DNA of 32,931 nt, from the NCBI GenBank assembly GCA_002448305.1, contig DJWY01000003.1, positions 1-32,931 on the forward strand, given 5' to 3'. A program made the position numbers and the translations under genes. Position 1 is the stretch's first letter; each line of letters begins with the position of its first letter. Below are positions 8,186 to 15,346 of the stretch, piece by piece. The notes under the pieces are model-generated. The model did not search any database. It was not told the origin of the DNA and worked only from the letters and a program-made list of their open reading frames with translations. The DNA comes from Selenomonadales bacterium UBA7018 (lineage in GTDB: Bacteria; Bacillota; Negativicutes; Selenomonadales; Selenomonadaceae).

Positions 8186-8932
8186 TTATAAAGCGTCGGG
8201 AAAATCAACCGTTGTGGTCTTGCCTATTCGGAGATAAAAAGGTACAGAAGGTATTAACTTTTTCTCCGCAACGACAACGCTGTCATAAAAATGCAGTCCG
8301 CTCAAATTTAACGTGTTGTAGGTTGGTGATTTATTTAAGCCGGCAAATTGAATTTCGTCAATAATTTTTTTCGTGAACTCAATAAAACTTTCCGGATTAT
8401 TCAAGCCGCCGCCGTAATCTTCCAAATAAGACGTGTGGCAATCTTCGCACATGTAAAGCCCGCCGTCTTTTATATGCGGAAACATTTCGCGGAAGGTGAC
8501 AATTTGCTGATTCATGGTGTGTCCGCCGTCGTCAAGCAAAATGTCTACGCGCGGATATTTTTCTTTGAAAGCCGCCCAAAATTTTTCGTCTTCCTGCGAG
8601 CCAATTTCGATAGTAATTTGTTCCTCCTCAAATTGCTTGCAACGTTCATCAATGTCGACGCCGATAATCTGCGCGGACTTGCCGAAATAATTTTTCCACA
8701 TCTGAACGGAGCCGCCGTTTTGTACGCCAATTTCCACAAAGACAATATCCTTGCCGCGATACGGGCTGAACCATTTCTCGTAAATCGGGAAGTAGTGAAC
8801 CCATTTATCCATACAACGATGATTTTCAAAGAGCCAAAATTTTATCAAGTCGCCCTGCCCGAAAAGACGATACGCCGCCTTCAAAGCTTCGTATTGCCCG
8901 CGCTTAAATGCAATTATTTCTTCTTGCGTCAT
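8186..8932 (-). CDS. Class I SAM-dependent methyltransferase, CmcI/MycE-like
   Basis: The 248-residue protein shows a Rossmann-type SAM site: motif I VFVEIGVQNGGSVQMWKNYF near residue 65-84, IIGVDIDERC about 12 residues on, and DILLDDGGHTMNQQ near 130. These motifs resemble the CmcI/macrocin O-methyltransferase group, which methylate sugar hydroxyls in a metal-dependent way; the Asp-Asp and His-rich segment LDDGGH would be the metal site. The substrate is unknown. I use the ATG at 8932: it leaves 16 nt after the accC stop and follows GGAAAGG; longer in-frame starts would overlap accC. Sitting between accC and the chemotaxis operon it might modify a cell-surface or flagellar glycan, but that is only a guess. 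Confidence 0.75.
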   Translation of the reverse strand: MTQEEIIAFKRGQYEALKAAYRLFGQGDLIKFWLFENHRCMDKWVHYFPIYEKWFSPYRGKDIVFVEIGVQNGGSVQMWKNYFGKSAQIIGVDIDERCKQFEEEQITIEIGSQEDEKFWAAFKEKYPRVDILLDDGGHTMNQQIVTFREMFPHIKDGGLYMCEDCHTSYLEDYGGGLNNPESFIEFTKKIIDEIQFAGLNKSPTYNTLNLSGLHFYDSVVVAEKKLIPSVPFYLRIGKTTTVDFPDAL

Positions 8933-8948
8933 AGAAATCAACCTTTCC

Positions 8949-10388
8949 TTATGCGTAATCAATATCAATGCGTCCGCCGCCACGCGCTAACCTCTCGGCA
9001 AGTTCAGGATCCATTTTGTCTTCAAGAGTAAGTTTTTTCGGAGCCGCCGCGTAAATCGGCAAGCGGTGCTTTATGAATTGCGTATCGATATTGCCAGTGC
9101 AAAACCATTCGTCGTCGAGAATTTGCTGATGAAGCGGAACTGTTGTCTTGACAAAATTATTTTCGCCCTTGAGCATGAACTCATTCAAAGCCCGCCGCAT
9201 AATTCTAATTGCGTCGCCGCGTGTGCGCCCGTGCACAATCAATTTCGCAATCAGCGAATCGTAATAAGGCTCAATCGATAAGCCCGCCGTGACGCCGCTA
9301 TCAAATCTGACACGCGGTCCAGAAGGCTCGTGCAGAAATTCAATCTTGCCAGGCGTCGGCATAAATTTTCTGCTGGGGTCTTCAGCATTTATTCTGCATT
9401 CGATTGCGTGCCCCATAAATTTAACGTCGGCTTGCGAAAAATTAAGCGGCTCGCCCGACGCTACGCGAATTTGCGTCCGGACTAAATCAATGCCCGTTAC
9501 CGCCTCTGTTATGCCGTGCTCGACTTGAATACGCGGATTAATTTCCATAAAATAAAATTCGTTTGTTGCCAAGTCAAGCAGAAATTCAACCGTGCCGATA
9601 TTAGAATAATGAACGCTTTTAGCCGCCTTGACTGCCAATTTGCCGACGCGCTCGCGCATTTCAGGCGTCAACGCAATCGACGGCGATTCTTCCAAAAGTT
9701 TCTGGTTGCGGCGTTGAATAGAACATTCGCGCTCGCCCAAATGAATCACACTGCCGAAATTATCTGCCACAACTTGTACTTCGATATGGCGCGAACGCTC
9801 AATGTAATGCTCGAAATAAAATCTAGTCTGCTTAACGTCGACAAGTCCCAACACGTGATGAAGTTCCTCTTCGTTGCGGACAATGAACATGCCCTTGCCG
9901 CCGCCGCCTGATACCGGCTTCAAAATGACGGGATAACCGACTTCAGCCGCCGCACGAATTGCCATGCCGTTATCAGTGAGCGGCTCGGAGCCTTTCGCCA
10001 TTGGAATTCCGGACGGAACCATTGACGCCCGCGCCGCGTCCTTATCGCCGACAAGTTTAATTGTTTCGGGCAAAGGTCCAATCCACGTCATGCCCGCATC
10101 TACGACCATTTGAGCAAAATCCGCGTCTTCAGACAAAAAGCCGTAGCCAGGATGCACGGCGTCCGCTTCGGTCGTCTTAGCCGCTTCGATTATCGATTCA
10201 CGATTAAGATAGCTATCGAAAGCATCTTCCGTGCCAACGCGATAACGAACGTCAGCAAGTTGCGCATGCAGGGCTTCTTTGTCCGCGTCCGAATAAATCG
10301 CGACTGTCTCAATTCCCAGCTCCTGACAAGTGCGAATAACCCGTACGGCAATTTCGCCGCGATTCGCTATAAGTATCCTCCTAATCAT
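8949..10388 (-). CDS. accC: Biotin carboxylase
   Basis: The 479-residue enzyme carboxylates biotin on a carrier protein using ATP and bicarbonate, serving acetyl-CoA carboxylase or another biotin-dependent carboxylase. Visible motifs are RRILIANRGEIAVRVIRTC at the N-terminus, HPGYGFLSED, the ATP-grasp glycine loop KPVSGGGGKGM near residue 160, EFHIEV-type SRHIEVQVVAD, and the catalytic EINPRIQVEHGITE. The C-terminus extends about 30 residues beyond the usual AccC. The ATG at 10388 follows AAGGAG at 8 nt. No biotin carrier protein or carboxyltransferase gene adjoins it, so it may be shared by several complexes. A TTGCAA-17-TATTAT promoter lies about 60 nt upstream. Confidence 0.93.
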   Translation of the reverse strand: MIRRILIANRGEIAVRVIRTCQELGIETVAIYSDADKEALHAQLADVRYRVGTEDAFDSYLNRESIIEAAKTTEADAVHPGYGFLSEDADFAQMVVDAGMTWIGPLPETIKLVGDKDAARASMVPSGIPMAKGSEPLTDNGMAIRAAAEVGYPVILKPVSGGGGKGMFIVRNEEELHHVLGLVDVKQTRFYFEHYIERSRHIEVQVVADNFGSVIHLGERECSIQRRNQKLLEESPSIALTPEMRERVGKLAVKAAKSVHYSNIGTVEFLLDLATNEFYFMEINPRIQVEHGITEAVTGIDLVRTQIRVASGEPLNFSQADVKFMGHAIECRINAEDPSRKFMPTPGKIEFLHEPSGPRVRFDSGVTAGLSIEPYYDSLIAKLIVHGRTRGDAIRIMRRALNEFMLKGENNFVKTTVPLHQQILDDEWFCTGNIDTQFIKHRLPIYAAAPKKLTLEDKMDPELAERLARGGGRIDIDYA

Positions 10389-10450
10389 AATCAAAACTCC
10401 TTCTATCAAAATTCAAAAGGAATAAGTTTTAACTATCGTTTGTATTAATA

Positions 10451-10479
10451 ATAATAATCTAAGCGGAAATTTTTTGCAA
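10451..10479 (-). promoter_or_regulatory. Predicted sigma-A promoter of accC
   Basis: Minus-strand TTGCAA (10474-10479), a 17-nt spacer and TATTAT (10451-10456) lie upstream of accC. The surrounding sequence, 10454-10491, is repeated at 10809-10846 with the same internal spacing. Confidence 0.6.
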
Positions 10480-10491
10480 GCTTCAGAAAAA
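10454..10491. repeat. Direct repeat, left copy, flanking the small-peptide locus
   Basis: ATAATC, then 5 nt, then the 17-nt GGAAATTTTTTGCAAGC (10465-10481) and a looser AGAAAxA tail. The right copy has the same parts at the same spacing, 355 bp away. Both carry a minus-strand TTGCAA -35 box. Confidence 0.6.
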
Positions 10492-10501
10492 TGAAAAACA
10501 C

Positions 10502-10530
10502 TTGAAAATTTGCGGCTCATGATTTATAAT
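10502..10530 (+). promoter_or_regulatory. Predicted promoter of the small-peptide RNA
   Basis: TTGAAA (10502-10507), a 17-nt spacer and a perfect TATAAT (10525-10530). Transcription would begin near 10537, about 66 nt before the ATG of the 24-codon frame. Confidence 0.75.
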
Positions 10531-10570
10531 TCTGCTTGCTTGATGCTACGGCAAAAGGCGGTTTGAATAT

Positions 10571-10594
10571 AAAAGAAAGCCCCCGGAAAGGGGG
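10571..10594 (-). terminator. Predicted terminator of the antisense RNA, and ribosome-site hairpin on the plus strand
   Basis: Read on the minus strand this is CCCCC-TTTCC-GGGGG followed by CTTTCTTTTA, a plausible intrinsic terminator for a transcript running antisense to the small gene. Read on the plus strand the same inverted repeat masks the GGGGGTGGAG ribosome site. Confidence 0.55.
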
Positions 10595-10602
10595 TGGAGC
10601 TG

Positions 10603-10677
10603 ATGTTCACGATTATCTTCCGAATTATAATTATCACCTTGATAATCCTCTGGATATTCACAGGTACAGCCGCCTAA
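10603..10677 (+). CDS. 24-residue hydrophobic peptide, candidate type I toxin
   Basis: An ATG at 10603 opens 24 codons ending in TAA at 10677. The peptide begins MFTIIFRIIIITLIILW and ends IFTGTAA: one predicted membrane helix rich in Ile with a single Arg, no acidic residue. A strong ribosome site, GGGGGTGGAG, lies just before the start and is locked in a CCCCC/GGGGG hairpin. Size, hydrophobicity and RNA layout resemble type I toxins that depolarise the inner membrane (Ibs, TisB, BsrG and others), but I do not recognise the family. A leader peptide or small regulator of a membrane complex is the alternative. A CAGCCGC/GCGGCTG stem (10667-10673 with 10694-10700) overlaps its stop codon. Confidence 0.65.
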   Translation: MFTIIFRIIIITLIILWIFTGTAA

Positions 10678-10687
10678 GCGTTCCCAG

Positions 10688-10716
10688 TGCATAGCGGCTG
10701 AAGTTCTGTTTTTCAA
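10688..10716 (-). promoter_or_regulatory. Candidate antisense promoter within the peptide locus
   Basis: On the minus strand TTGAAA (10711-10716), a 17-nt spacer and TATGCA (10688-10693). The -35 is good but the -10 only half matches consensus. Transcription would start near 10681, just beyond the peptide stop codon, and run antisense through the whole frame. Confidence 0.4.
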
Positions 10717-10762
10717 AGATTCACCGATATACGAGAGGCTAAACCGCCTTCAAGCAATCTGA

Positions 10763-10792
10763 GCCTTGCAACTTTGCAGGGCATTTTCTTTT
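10763..10792 (+). terminator. Intrinsic terminator of the small-peptide RNA
   Basis: GCCTTGCA (10763-10770) pairs with TGCAGGGC (10775-10782, one T-G wobble) around a 4-nt loop, followed by ATTTTCTTTT. Confidence 0.75.
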
Positions 10793-10805
10793 GCCTTGTA
10801 CAGGA

Positions 10806-10834
10806 ATTATAATCAACATGGAAATTTTTTGCAA
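10806..10834 (-). promoter_or_regulatory. Predicted minus-strand promoter reading antisense into the peptide locus
   Basis: TTGCAA (10829-10834), a 17-nt spacer and a perfect TATAAT (10806-10811). Transcription would start near 10799 and cover the complete peptide RNA in antisense, stopping at the terminator at 10571-10594. It lies in the right copy of the direct repeat, just past folE2. Confidence 0.6.
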
Positions 10835-10846
10835 GCCTTTAGAAAT
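10809..10846. repeat. Direct repeat, right copy, flanking the small-peptide locus
   Basis: The 17-nt core GGAAATTTTTTGCAAGC at 10820-10836 is identical to 10465-10481, with ATAATC at the same distance before it. It overlaps the folE2 stop codon. Confidence 0.6.
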
Positions 10847-11618
10847 ATTCTTCATGGGCGGCAAAGGCGTTATGGTTATGAATTGATTCAAAGTTCTCGC
10901 ACTCAACCGCGAACGACGACAAATTTTCTACGTGCCGCAAAGTTATAACCACATCACGCAAAATATCTTCGACGAACTTTGGATTTTGATAGGCAGCTTC
11001 AGTGACAAATTTTTCATCTTCGCGCTTTAGCAACGGGAAAATTTCTGCAGAGCCTTGCGCCTCAATCAGCCGGATAAATTTTTCTATCGAAATGTTTTCA
11101 AAGTCCTTGAACGTCAACTTGACGCGACAGATCGAGCGTTGATTGTGCGCTCCAAAGGCGGAAATTTCCCTACTGCACGGACAAAGCGACGTAAACGGCA
11201 CGACTAAGCCTAAAGTAAATTTCATGCGTTCGCCGCGCTTTAGTTCGCTAATAAATTGGCAATCAACAGGCGACAGAGAAATTTTTTCTGACACGGGCGA
11301 CAATTTTTCTACGAAGAATTTAAAAGCAATCGTTATCGCGGCAAAGTCCGTTGAAAGTTTTTCTAGGGCGTCGCGTAAAATTTTTTCAACGTCGGGAATC
11401 TTTATCGGGCGGCGCGTCCACTTCATTAAAATTTCTGTTAGGCGGCTCATATGTGTCCCGCGCAGATTTTCTGCAAGCGCAACTGTGAATTGTATTTGCG
11501 CCGTGACTGACTGAATTTTTTCGTCGTCCGCGATTGAAAGTGGCAAGTGTACTTTTGTGACTCCTGTTCTTTGTATTTTTATTCCGCGCTTGTCGAGTTG
11601 ATTTTGTACGTCTGTCAT
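10839..11618 (-). CDS. folE2: GTP cyclohydrolase IB (FolE2)
   Basis: The 259-residue enzyme converts GTP to 7,8-dihydroneopterin triphosphate, the first step of folate (and queuosine) synthesis, in the zinc-independent FolE2/MptA family. Signature residues are in SLCPCSREISAFGAHNQRS near 144-162, with the metal-binding Cys146/Cys148 and His158. Length is typical. The ATG at 11618 follows GGAGG at about 11 nt, rather far but the best site. No other folate gene adjoins it. FolE2 in place of FolE often marks growth under zinc limitation in organisms that have both enzymes, but nothing here shows a Zur site. Confidence 0.93.
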   Translation of the reverse strand: MTDVQNQLDKRGIKIQRTGVTKVHLPLSIADDEKIQSVTAQIQFTVALAENLRGTHMSRLTEILMKWTRRPIKIPDVEKILRDALEKLSTDFAAITIAFKFFVEKLSPVSEKISLSPVDCQFISELKRGERMKFTLGLVVPFTSLCPCSREISAFGAHNQRSICRVKLTFKDFENISIEKFIRLIEAQGSAEIFPLLKREDEKFVTEAAYQNPKFVEDILRDVVITLRHVENLSSFAVECENFESIHNHNAFAAHEEYF

Positions 11619-11773
11619 AAAGTCTCTTGCCTCCGAATCCTGTAGAATTTTTCCTTATGATAACAAAAAAATGCGAAACTAGCAATCGCGTAGCGTTGCG
11701 TTCCGGCGTGGCGACAATGTTAAATTTATCGGGCAGTAAATCGCGTCCGCTGTTCCGTTGCTTTCAAAGCGAC

Positions 11774-11807
11774 AAAAAAATTCCCCCGCCGCAAATTTCG
11801 ACGGAGG
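11774..11807 (-). terminator. Intrinsic terminator of the sugar-alcohol PTS operon
   Basis: Minus-strand CCTCCGTCG (11799-11807) pairs with CGGCGGGGG (11783-11791) with two wobble pairs, followed by AATTTTTTT. It lies about 40 nt after the oxidoreductase stop and closes the operon. The rest of the gap up to folE2 shows no gene I can support. Confidence 0.8.
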
Positions 11808-11847
11808 ATAATTTTATTGGGGTGTGGTTCGGAAAGGGAACTTAATT

Positions 11848-13173
11848 TTATTTCAGCGCGTAGCCGTTATTGTACATTGCGTCTTGTTCCTTACGAGTCT
11901 TGTAAAGTTGCGTCGTGGTGTCGAGTTCGACATCTTCGAGGGTAAGGAGCTGACCTTTCTTAACGTCACGGAGCATTTTCGCCTTTTTATTGACAAGACC
12001 ATAAATAACATAGCCTTTCTTGTAAGTCTCTTCGGCGGTGGCGATTGAACCGTAAGTGGTGTAGCCGCCGATACCGTCGATAGTCTGACCGGCTTTGAGG
12101 TCGACTTTCGCAACGGTGATGCACTCGCTGACAGGACCGTCAAGCGGAATAATTGTCGGCTCGTGGTCGATAACGAGTTTAGCGACTGTGAGCGGGGTTT
12201 CAAGGTTGCAAAGGTGATAGGGGCGATAGAGCGTCCAGAGCGGACCAGGTCCCATGCTGTGATATTGCATTTGATAAGCGATTTCTTGGTTATCAGTCGC
12301 GACGGTAACGAAGACGCCGGGCGCAACGCCGTTTACGTATTCAACGACGCCATGCTTATTCAAAATGCCGCCGTCTTCCTTCAAGCGGAAAATCGTATTG
12401 AGTTCCTTAATACCTTCGGTGCCGGGTTTCGTCGCGGGACCGTGTCCGCCTATAACGTCAGGAACTAAACCGGTTGCATTGGACATAGCAGTCATTTCTA
12501 CCATAGTCTTTGTGCCGTCTTTAAATGCGCAAAGCATACGCGGGCTCATCTTACGGCGAGTTGCTTCTTCAAGAACGGTATCGGGATTGCAAGCGTAATC
12601 AAGCTTATTGTTTTTGCCTTTGCCCATAACGCGGACTTGCATGCCCATAGCCCTTGCAAAGCAGTAAAGCTCCATAACTGCGCCAGGTTCGTCGCCAGCA
12701 GAGCCGGTATAGATGACGCCGTTTTTGTCGCCGAGTTTCTTAAGCCAGGGACCGATAACAACGTCGGTTTCAACGTCCATCATGACAACATGCTTGTGAT
12801 TGTTAAGCGCGTCGGTAGCAATGCGAACGCCGATTTCGGGGACGCCAGTAACGTCGATAGCGCATTCGACAAGGTTAGCACTAGAAATTAAATCTGCGTT
12901 TTCGGTCGCGACGTACTTGCCCATTTCCATGAACTTGTTGGCTTCTTCGAGCGAATTGGTTTTGGCAATGTCTTCGTCCTTAATGCCGGCGTAGTGGAAA
13001 GCGTTAATGACGTTGTCAATTTTGATGTCGGCGACGATTGCGGGCATAATGCCTTTCATGCCGACCATTTGGCTGACCATACCGCGACCCATTTGACCTG
13101 CGCCGACTAAGCCAGTACGAATGATTTTGCCTTCTGCCTCGCGCTGTGCAAGTTTCTTGTCCATGTTCAACAT
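11848..13173 (-). CDS. NAD(P)-dependent oxidoreductase with SAF domain
   Basis: The 441-residue protein has an N-terminal Rossmann domain with TGLVGAGQMGRGM (near residue 20), a homoserine-dehydrogenase-like middle part, and a C-terminal SAF-like domain beginning around residue 345 (VDLKAGQTIDGIGGYTTYGS, later DVKKGQLLTLEDVEL). SAF domains occur in sialic acid synthase, antifreeze proteins and some dehydratases and dehydrogenases. Here it is the last gene of a glucitol-type PTS operon, 33 nt after srlB, in the place where a sorbitol-6-phosphate dehydrogenase would be expected. I infer that it oxidises the phosphorylated polyol brought in by the PTS. The exact substrate cannot be read from sequence. 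Start ATG at 13173 follows GAAGGAG at about 10 nt. Confidence 0.75.
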   Translation of the reverse strand: MLNMDKKLAQREAEGKIIRTGLVGAGQMGRGMVSQMVGMKGIMPAIVADIKIDNVINAFHYAGIKDEDIAKTNSLEEANKFMEMGKYVATENADLISSANLVECAIDVTGVPEIGVRIATDALNNHKHVVMMDVETDVVIGPWLKKLGDKNGVIYTGSAGDEPGAVMELYCFARAMGMQVRVMGKGKNNKLDYACNPDTVLEEATRRKMSPRMLCAFKDGTKTMVEMTAMSNATGLVPDVIGGHGPATKPGTEGIKELNTIFRLKEDGGILNKHGVVEYVNGVAPGVFVTVATDNQEIAYQMQYHSMGPGPLWTLYRPYHLCNLETPLTVAKLVIDHEPTIIPLDGPVSECITVAKVDLKAGQTIDGIGGYTTYGSIATAEETYKKGYVIYGLVNKKAKMLRDVKKGQLLTLEDVELDTTTQLYKTRKEQDAMYNNGYALK

Positions 13174-13206
13174 AGTTAAAAATCTCCTTCCAATGTATAG
13201 AAAAGT

Positions 13207-13578
13207 TTAGTAAATCTCAATGAGCGTTTCGACTTGAATGTCATCTTTAGTAAGCGGCTCGTCGCCATGAAGCATAATGCAACCAGGTCGTTCAGGTTCG
13301 CTACCGCCTTTGAAAGACAGTGTGCAATGTCCTAAATCGCGCAGAGTGCTTTTAGCCTCTTCGCCAACAGCCGTAATATCGAAAACTTTTTCGCCGATAA
13401 TCATAGTGTCGCCAGGCGCAGGAATTGCAAGCAGTTGTTCCTTAGTGTGCAGAATCGATAATTCGGCGAGTTCGGGCGGTGCGTCGTTGTTAAAGAGAAT
13501 TATGAAGTTCGATTCGGGGTCGTCGAGGAAACTCAAGGCGAGTTCGCCCCAGCCCGTTATCATTGTATGATATTTCAT
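13207..13578 (-). CDS. srlB: PTS glucitol/sorbitol-type IIA component
   Basis: This 123-residue cytoplasmic protein carries phosphate from HPr to the IIB domain. It matches the glucitol IIA family: ILFNNDAPPELAEL followed by SILHTKEQL with the probable phospho-His44, then IPAPGDTMIIGEKVFDITAVG and LGHCTLSFKGG. Length is normal. I use the ATG at 13578 with GGAGGG at 7 nt upstream; a frame extension to 13593 has no site. It follows srlE after a short gap of heptamer repeats (13606-13623) and precedes the oxidoreductase. Confidence 0.92.
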   Translation of the reverse strand: MKYHTMITGWGELALSFLDDPESNFIILFNNDAPPELAELSILHTKEQLLAIPAPGDTMIIGEKVFDITAVGEEAKSTLRDLGHCTLSFKGGSEPERPGCIMLHGDEPLTKDDIQVETLIEIY

Positions 13579-13605
13579 GCTTAATCCCTCCAAAATTCAA
13601 TTTAT

Positions 13606-13623
13606 AATTCCTAATTCCTAATT
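13606..13623. repeat. Heptamer repeats between srlE and srlB
   Basis: About two and a half AATTCCT units, the same family found in the chemotaxis operon; the shortest copy in the window and without a paired arm. Confidence 0.65.
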
Positions 13624-13628
13624 GCTTT

Positions 13629-14639
13629 TTAGCTGTAAAGTCCAATGCTGAAAACGTAAGCGATAAGAACGGCGATAGGACCGGTTATGACGCGGGAATA
13701 AAGGATTGCGGGAACGCCCAATTCGATAGTTTCCGGCTCCGCTTCGCCCAAGCTCATGCCGACGGGGATAAAGTCGCAACCAACTTGCGCATCAATGGCA
13801 AACAGCGCGGGCAATGCGTATTGCGGCGGAATGTTGCCGAGTCCGATTTGAACGCCAAGCAATGTTCCGACGACTTGCGCGATAACTGCGCCAGGTCCGA
13901 GCACCGGAGATATAAACGGAATCGCGCAGATAAATGAGACAATCAACATGCCGGGCAATGTGCTTGCAATCGGGCTGATTGTGTTAGCGATAACGTCGCC
14001 AGCTCCCGACGCGCTGATTATGCCCAGAATCATTGAGACGAATGCCATAAACGGCAGAATTGTTTTAACAGTTATATCGATAGTTTCGCGCCCTGCCGCG
14101 TAGAATTTATTGACGATACCGCCGATTGCGATACCAATGCGCGTGGCAAGATTTTTCTCTTTGCCTTCGTTCATCTTAGCAATTTCTTCTTTAGCTTGCG
14201 CCTTAGTTTTGGGAGCAGTCGCGGGATTAGTCGGAGTACCTGCGGAAGGTTTAGGAGCCGCCGCGCTTGCATCAGCGTAACTTATGCAACTTTCATCAAC
14301 TGCCGAGACGTAAATATCTTCCGTGATAAATCTTGCAAGCGGTCCCGTTTGCCCGACCGGCAAAACGTTTACCGTAAAAATTCTTTTCTTAGGATAGACG
14401 CCGCAACGAGCCGTTCCGCCGCAGTCGACTATAGCAACCATAATTTCATTATCGGGGACGCCCGTCGAGAAGCCGTCAACCGCAGGGCAACCAGTCATTT
14501 CCGCAATCTTCGCCGCGATAGGGTGAATGCCGCCGCCGGTTATGCTCACGACTTTATTTCTGGTATCAGTCGGAACCAAAGTCAATGGTCCGCCGAAACC
14601 GCCCTTGCCCGCCTTAATCGTAACTGCTTTATAAGCCAT
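13629..14639 (-). CDS. srlE: PTS glucitol/sorbitol-type IIBC component
   Basis: The 336-residue membrane subunit joins a IIB domain (residues 1-125) to a membrane IIC part (about 180-336). The IIB part matches SrlE in GGFGGPLTLVP, VDGFSTGVP and VDCGGTARCGVYPKKR; Cys73 or Cys79 would be the phosphorylated residue. An Ala/Pro-rich linker (125-150) precedes hydrophobic segments such as FMAFVSMILGIISASG and LPGMLIVSFICAIPFISPVL. Length agrees with SrlE. The ATG at 14639 follows AAGGAGG, which begins at the srlA stop codon, so the two genes are translationally coupled. Confidence 0.93.
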   Translation of the reverse strand: MAYKAVTIKAGKGGFGGPLTLVPTDTRNKVVSITGGGIHPIAAKIAEMTGCPAVDGFSTGVPDNEIMVAIVDCGGTARCGVYPKKRIFTVNVLPVGQTGPLARFITEDIYVSAVDESCISYADASAAAPKPSAGTPTNPATAPKTKAQAKEEIAKMNEGKEKNLATRIGIAIGGIVNKFYAAGRETIDITVKTILPFMAFVSMILGIISASGAGDVIANTISPIASTLPGMLIVSFICAIPFISPVLGPGAVIAQVVGTLLGVQIGLGNIPPQYALPALFAIDAQVGCDFIPVGMSLGEAEPETIELGVPAILYSRVITGPIAVLIAYVFSIGLYS

Positions 14640-14651
14640 GTCGCCGCCTCC

Positions 14652-15167
14652 TTACTTCTTGCTACTCATATGCGCATAAATTCTGTCGGTGACGATACCG
14701 CGAATCAGAATTACGATAACGCCGACGATAAAATATCTGACTGCCAAATCGCCGAGCGAAAGTCCAAGTTGCGTAATGCCCGCTGCAATGCCCATGTAAA
14801 CGAACAGCTCGCCGCCGTTAGCGTGCGGGAAAAGTCCGGTGACGGGGTGGACGAAACTAACTGCCGCGTCGTAAAATGCAGGCTTATGTTTTTCTTCGAC
14901 GAAACGACCGAACGTGTAGCACATTGGATTACAAAGAAAGATAACTGCGAGCACCGGTAAAATTGTATAGCGCGTGACGGTGTATTTCGTCGCGAATTCT
15001 GCAACGTTATTAACCCTATCTTCGCCGATAAGTTTGATGAGCGAGTTGACCGCCGTCATCATTATGACGACCAGAGGAATAATTCCCGTGACCCACGCGA
15101 TAAACGTTTCTGAACCTGCGCGGAACAAATCCATAAAACCGTTCGCAAATGCTGCAATAGTTTCCAT
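14652..15167 (-). CDS. srlA: PTS glucitol/sorbitol-type IIC component
   Basis: The 171-residue integral membrane protein forms the transport channel with SrlE. It has hydrophobic segments IIPLVVIMMTAVNSLI, ILPVLAVIFLCNPMCY, GIAAGITQLGLSL and YFIVGVIVILIRGIVTD, and the conserved HPVTGLFPHANGGELFVY region of SrlA. Length matches. The ATG at 15167 is preceded by AAAGGAGG at 8 nt; earlier in-frame codons lie before that site. It is the first gene of the PTS operon. A weak TTGCGA-16-TATCCT promoter and two ACTTTTAC boxes lie upstream. Confidence 0.92.
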   Translation of the reverse strand: METIAAFANGFMDLFRAGSETFIAWVTGIIPLVVIMMTAVNSLIKLIGEDRVNNVAEFATKYTVTRYTILPVLAVIFLCNPMCYTFGRFVEEKHKPAFYDAAVSFVHPVTGLFPHANGGELFVYMGIAAGITQLGLSLGDLAVRYFIVGVIVILIRGIVTDRIYAHMSSKK

Positions 15168-15207
15168 AAGAACGCCTCCTTTGATTTTCAAAAATTTTCT
15201 ATGGAAA

Positions 15208-15235
15208 AGGATACCACAGAAAAATATTTTCGCAA
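15208..15235 (-). promoter_or_regulatory. Candidate promoter of the srlAEB operon
   Basis: Minus-strand TTGCGA (15230-15235), a 16-nt spacer and TATCCT (15208-15213), about 40 nt before srlA. The match is moderate, as expected for an activated promoter. Confidence 0.45.
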
Positions 15236-15256
15236 TAGCTTTGGAATGGAACTTCG

Positions 15257-15328
15257 GTAAAAGTGTTTTGTAGGACGATAGGATTTTTACAGATTTTCAC
15301 GGCGAAGATTATTTGAATTGACTTTTAC
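15257..15328. promoter_or_regulatory. Candidate regulator boxes upstream of srlA
   Basis: Two boxes, GTAAAAGTG at 15257-15265 and ACTTTTAC at 15321-15328, read on the minus strand as CACTTTTAC and GTAAAAGT. The nearer one ends 43 nt from the -10. The same pair in the same order and at 42 nt from the -10 precedes the aldolase gene at 18012. The SorC-type regulator encoded next door is the obvious binder. Confidence 0.5.
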
Positions 15329-15346
15329 AAAATGGAATCGCCGCGA

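Larger units (their letters stand above)
10536..10792 (+). ncRNA. Predicted structured toxin mRNA of a type I toxin-antitoxin-like locus
   Basis: A transcript of roughly 255 nt is predicted from the promoter at 10502-10530 to the terminator at 10763-10792. Its 5' end can pair with its 3' part: AAGGCGGTTT (10555-10564) with AAACCGCCTT (10741-10750), extended by TTGCTTG (10536-10542) with CAAGCAA (10751-10757) across a 12-nt bulge. CCCCC (10580-10584) pairs with GGGGG (10590-10594) around GGAAA, hiding the ribosome site of the small frame. Such 5'-3' closure plus a masked ribosome site is the known layout of type I toxin mRNAs. Transcript ends are predicted, not measured. Confidence 0.6.

Noticed and set aside
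8348..9031. A 227-codon open frame on the plus strand
   Set aside because: It lies opposite the methyltransferase and the end of accC, whose motifs are clear; its predicted protein has no recognisable motif and no ribosome site.
10667..10715. CAGCCGC/GCGGCTG hairpin as the terminator of the peptide RNA
   Set aside because: The loop is 20 nt and a better terminator lies at 10763-10792; I keep it only as part of the RNA structure.
11627..11845. A 72-codon plus-strand frame in the folE2-oxidoreductase gap
   Set aside because: No ribosome site, no motif, and it runs through the operon terminator at 11774-11807.
14196..14960. A 254-codon open frame on the plus strand
   Set aside because: It is antisense to srlE and srlA, which match their families along the full length; the frame is a by-product of codon bias.
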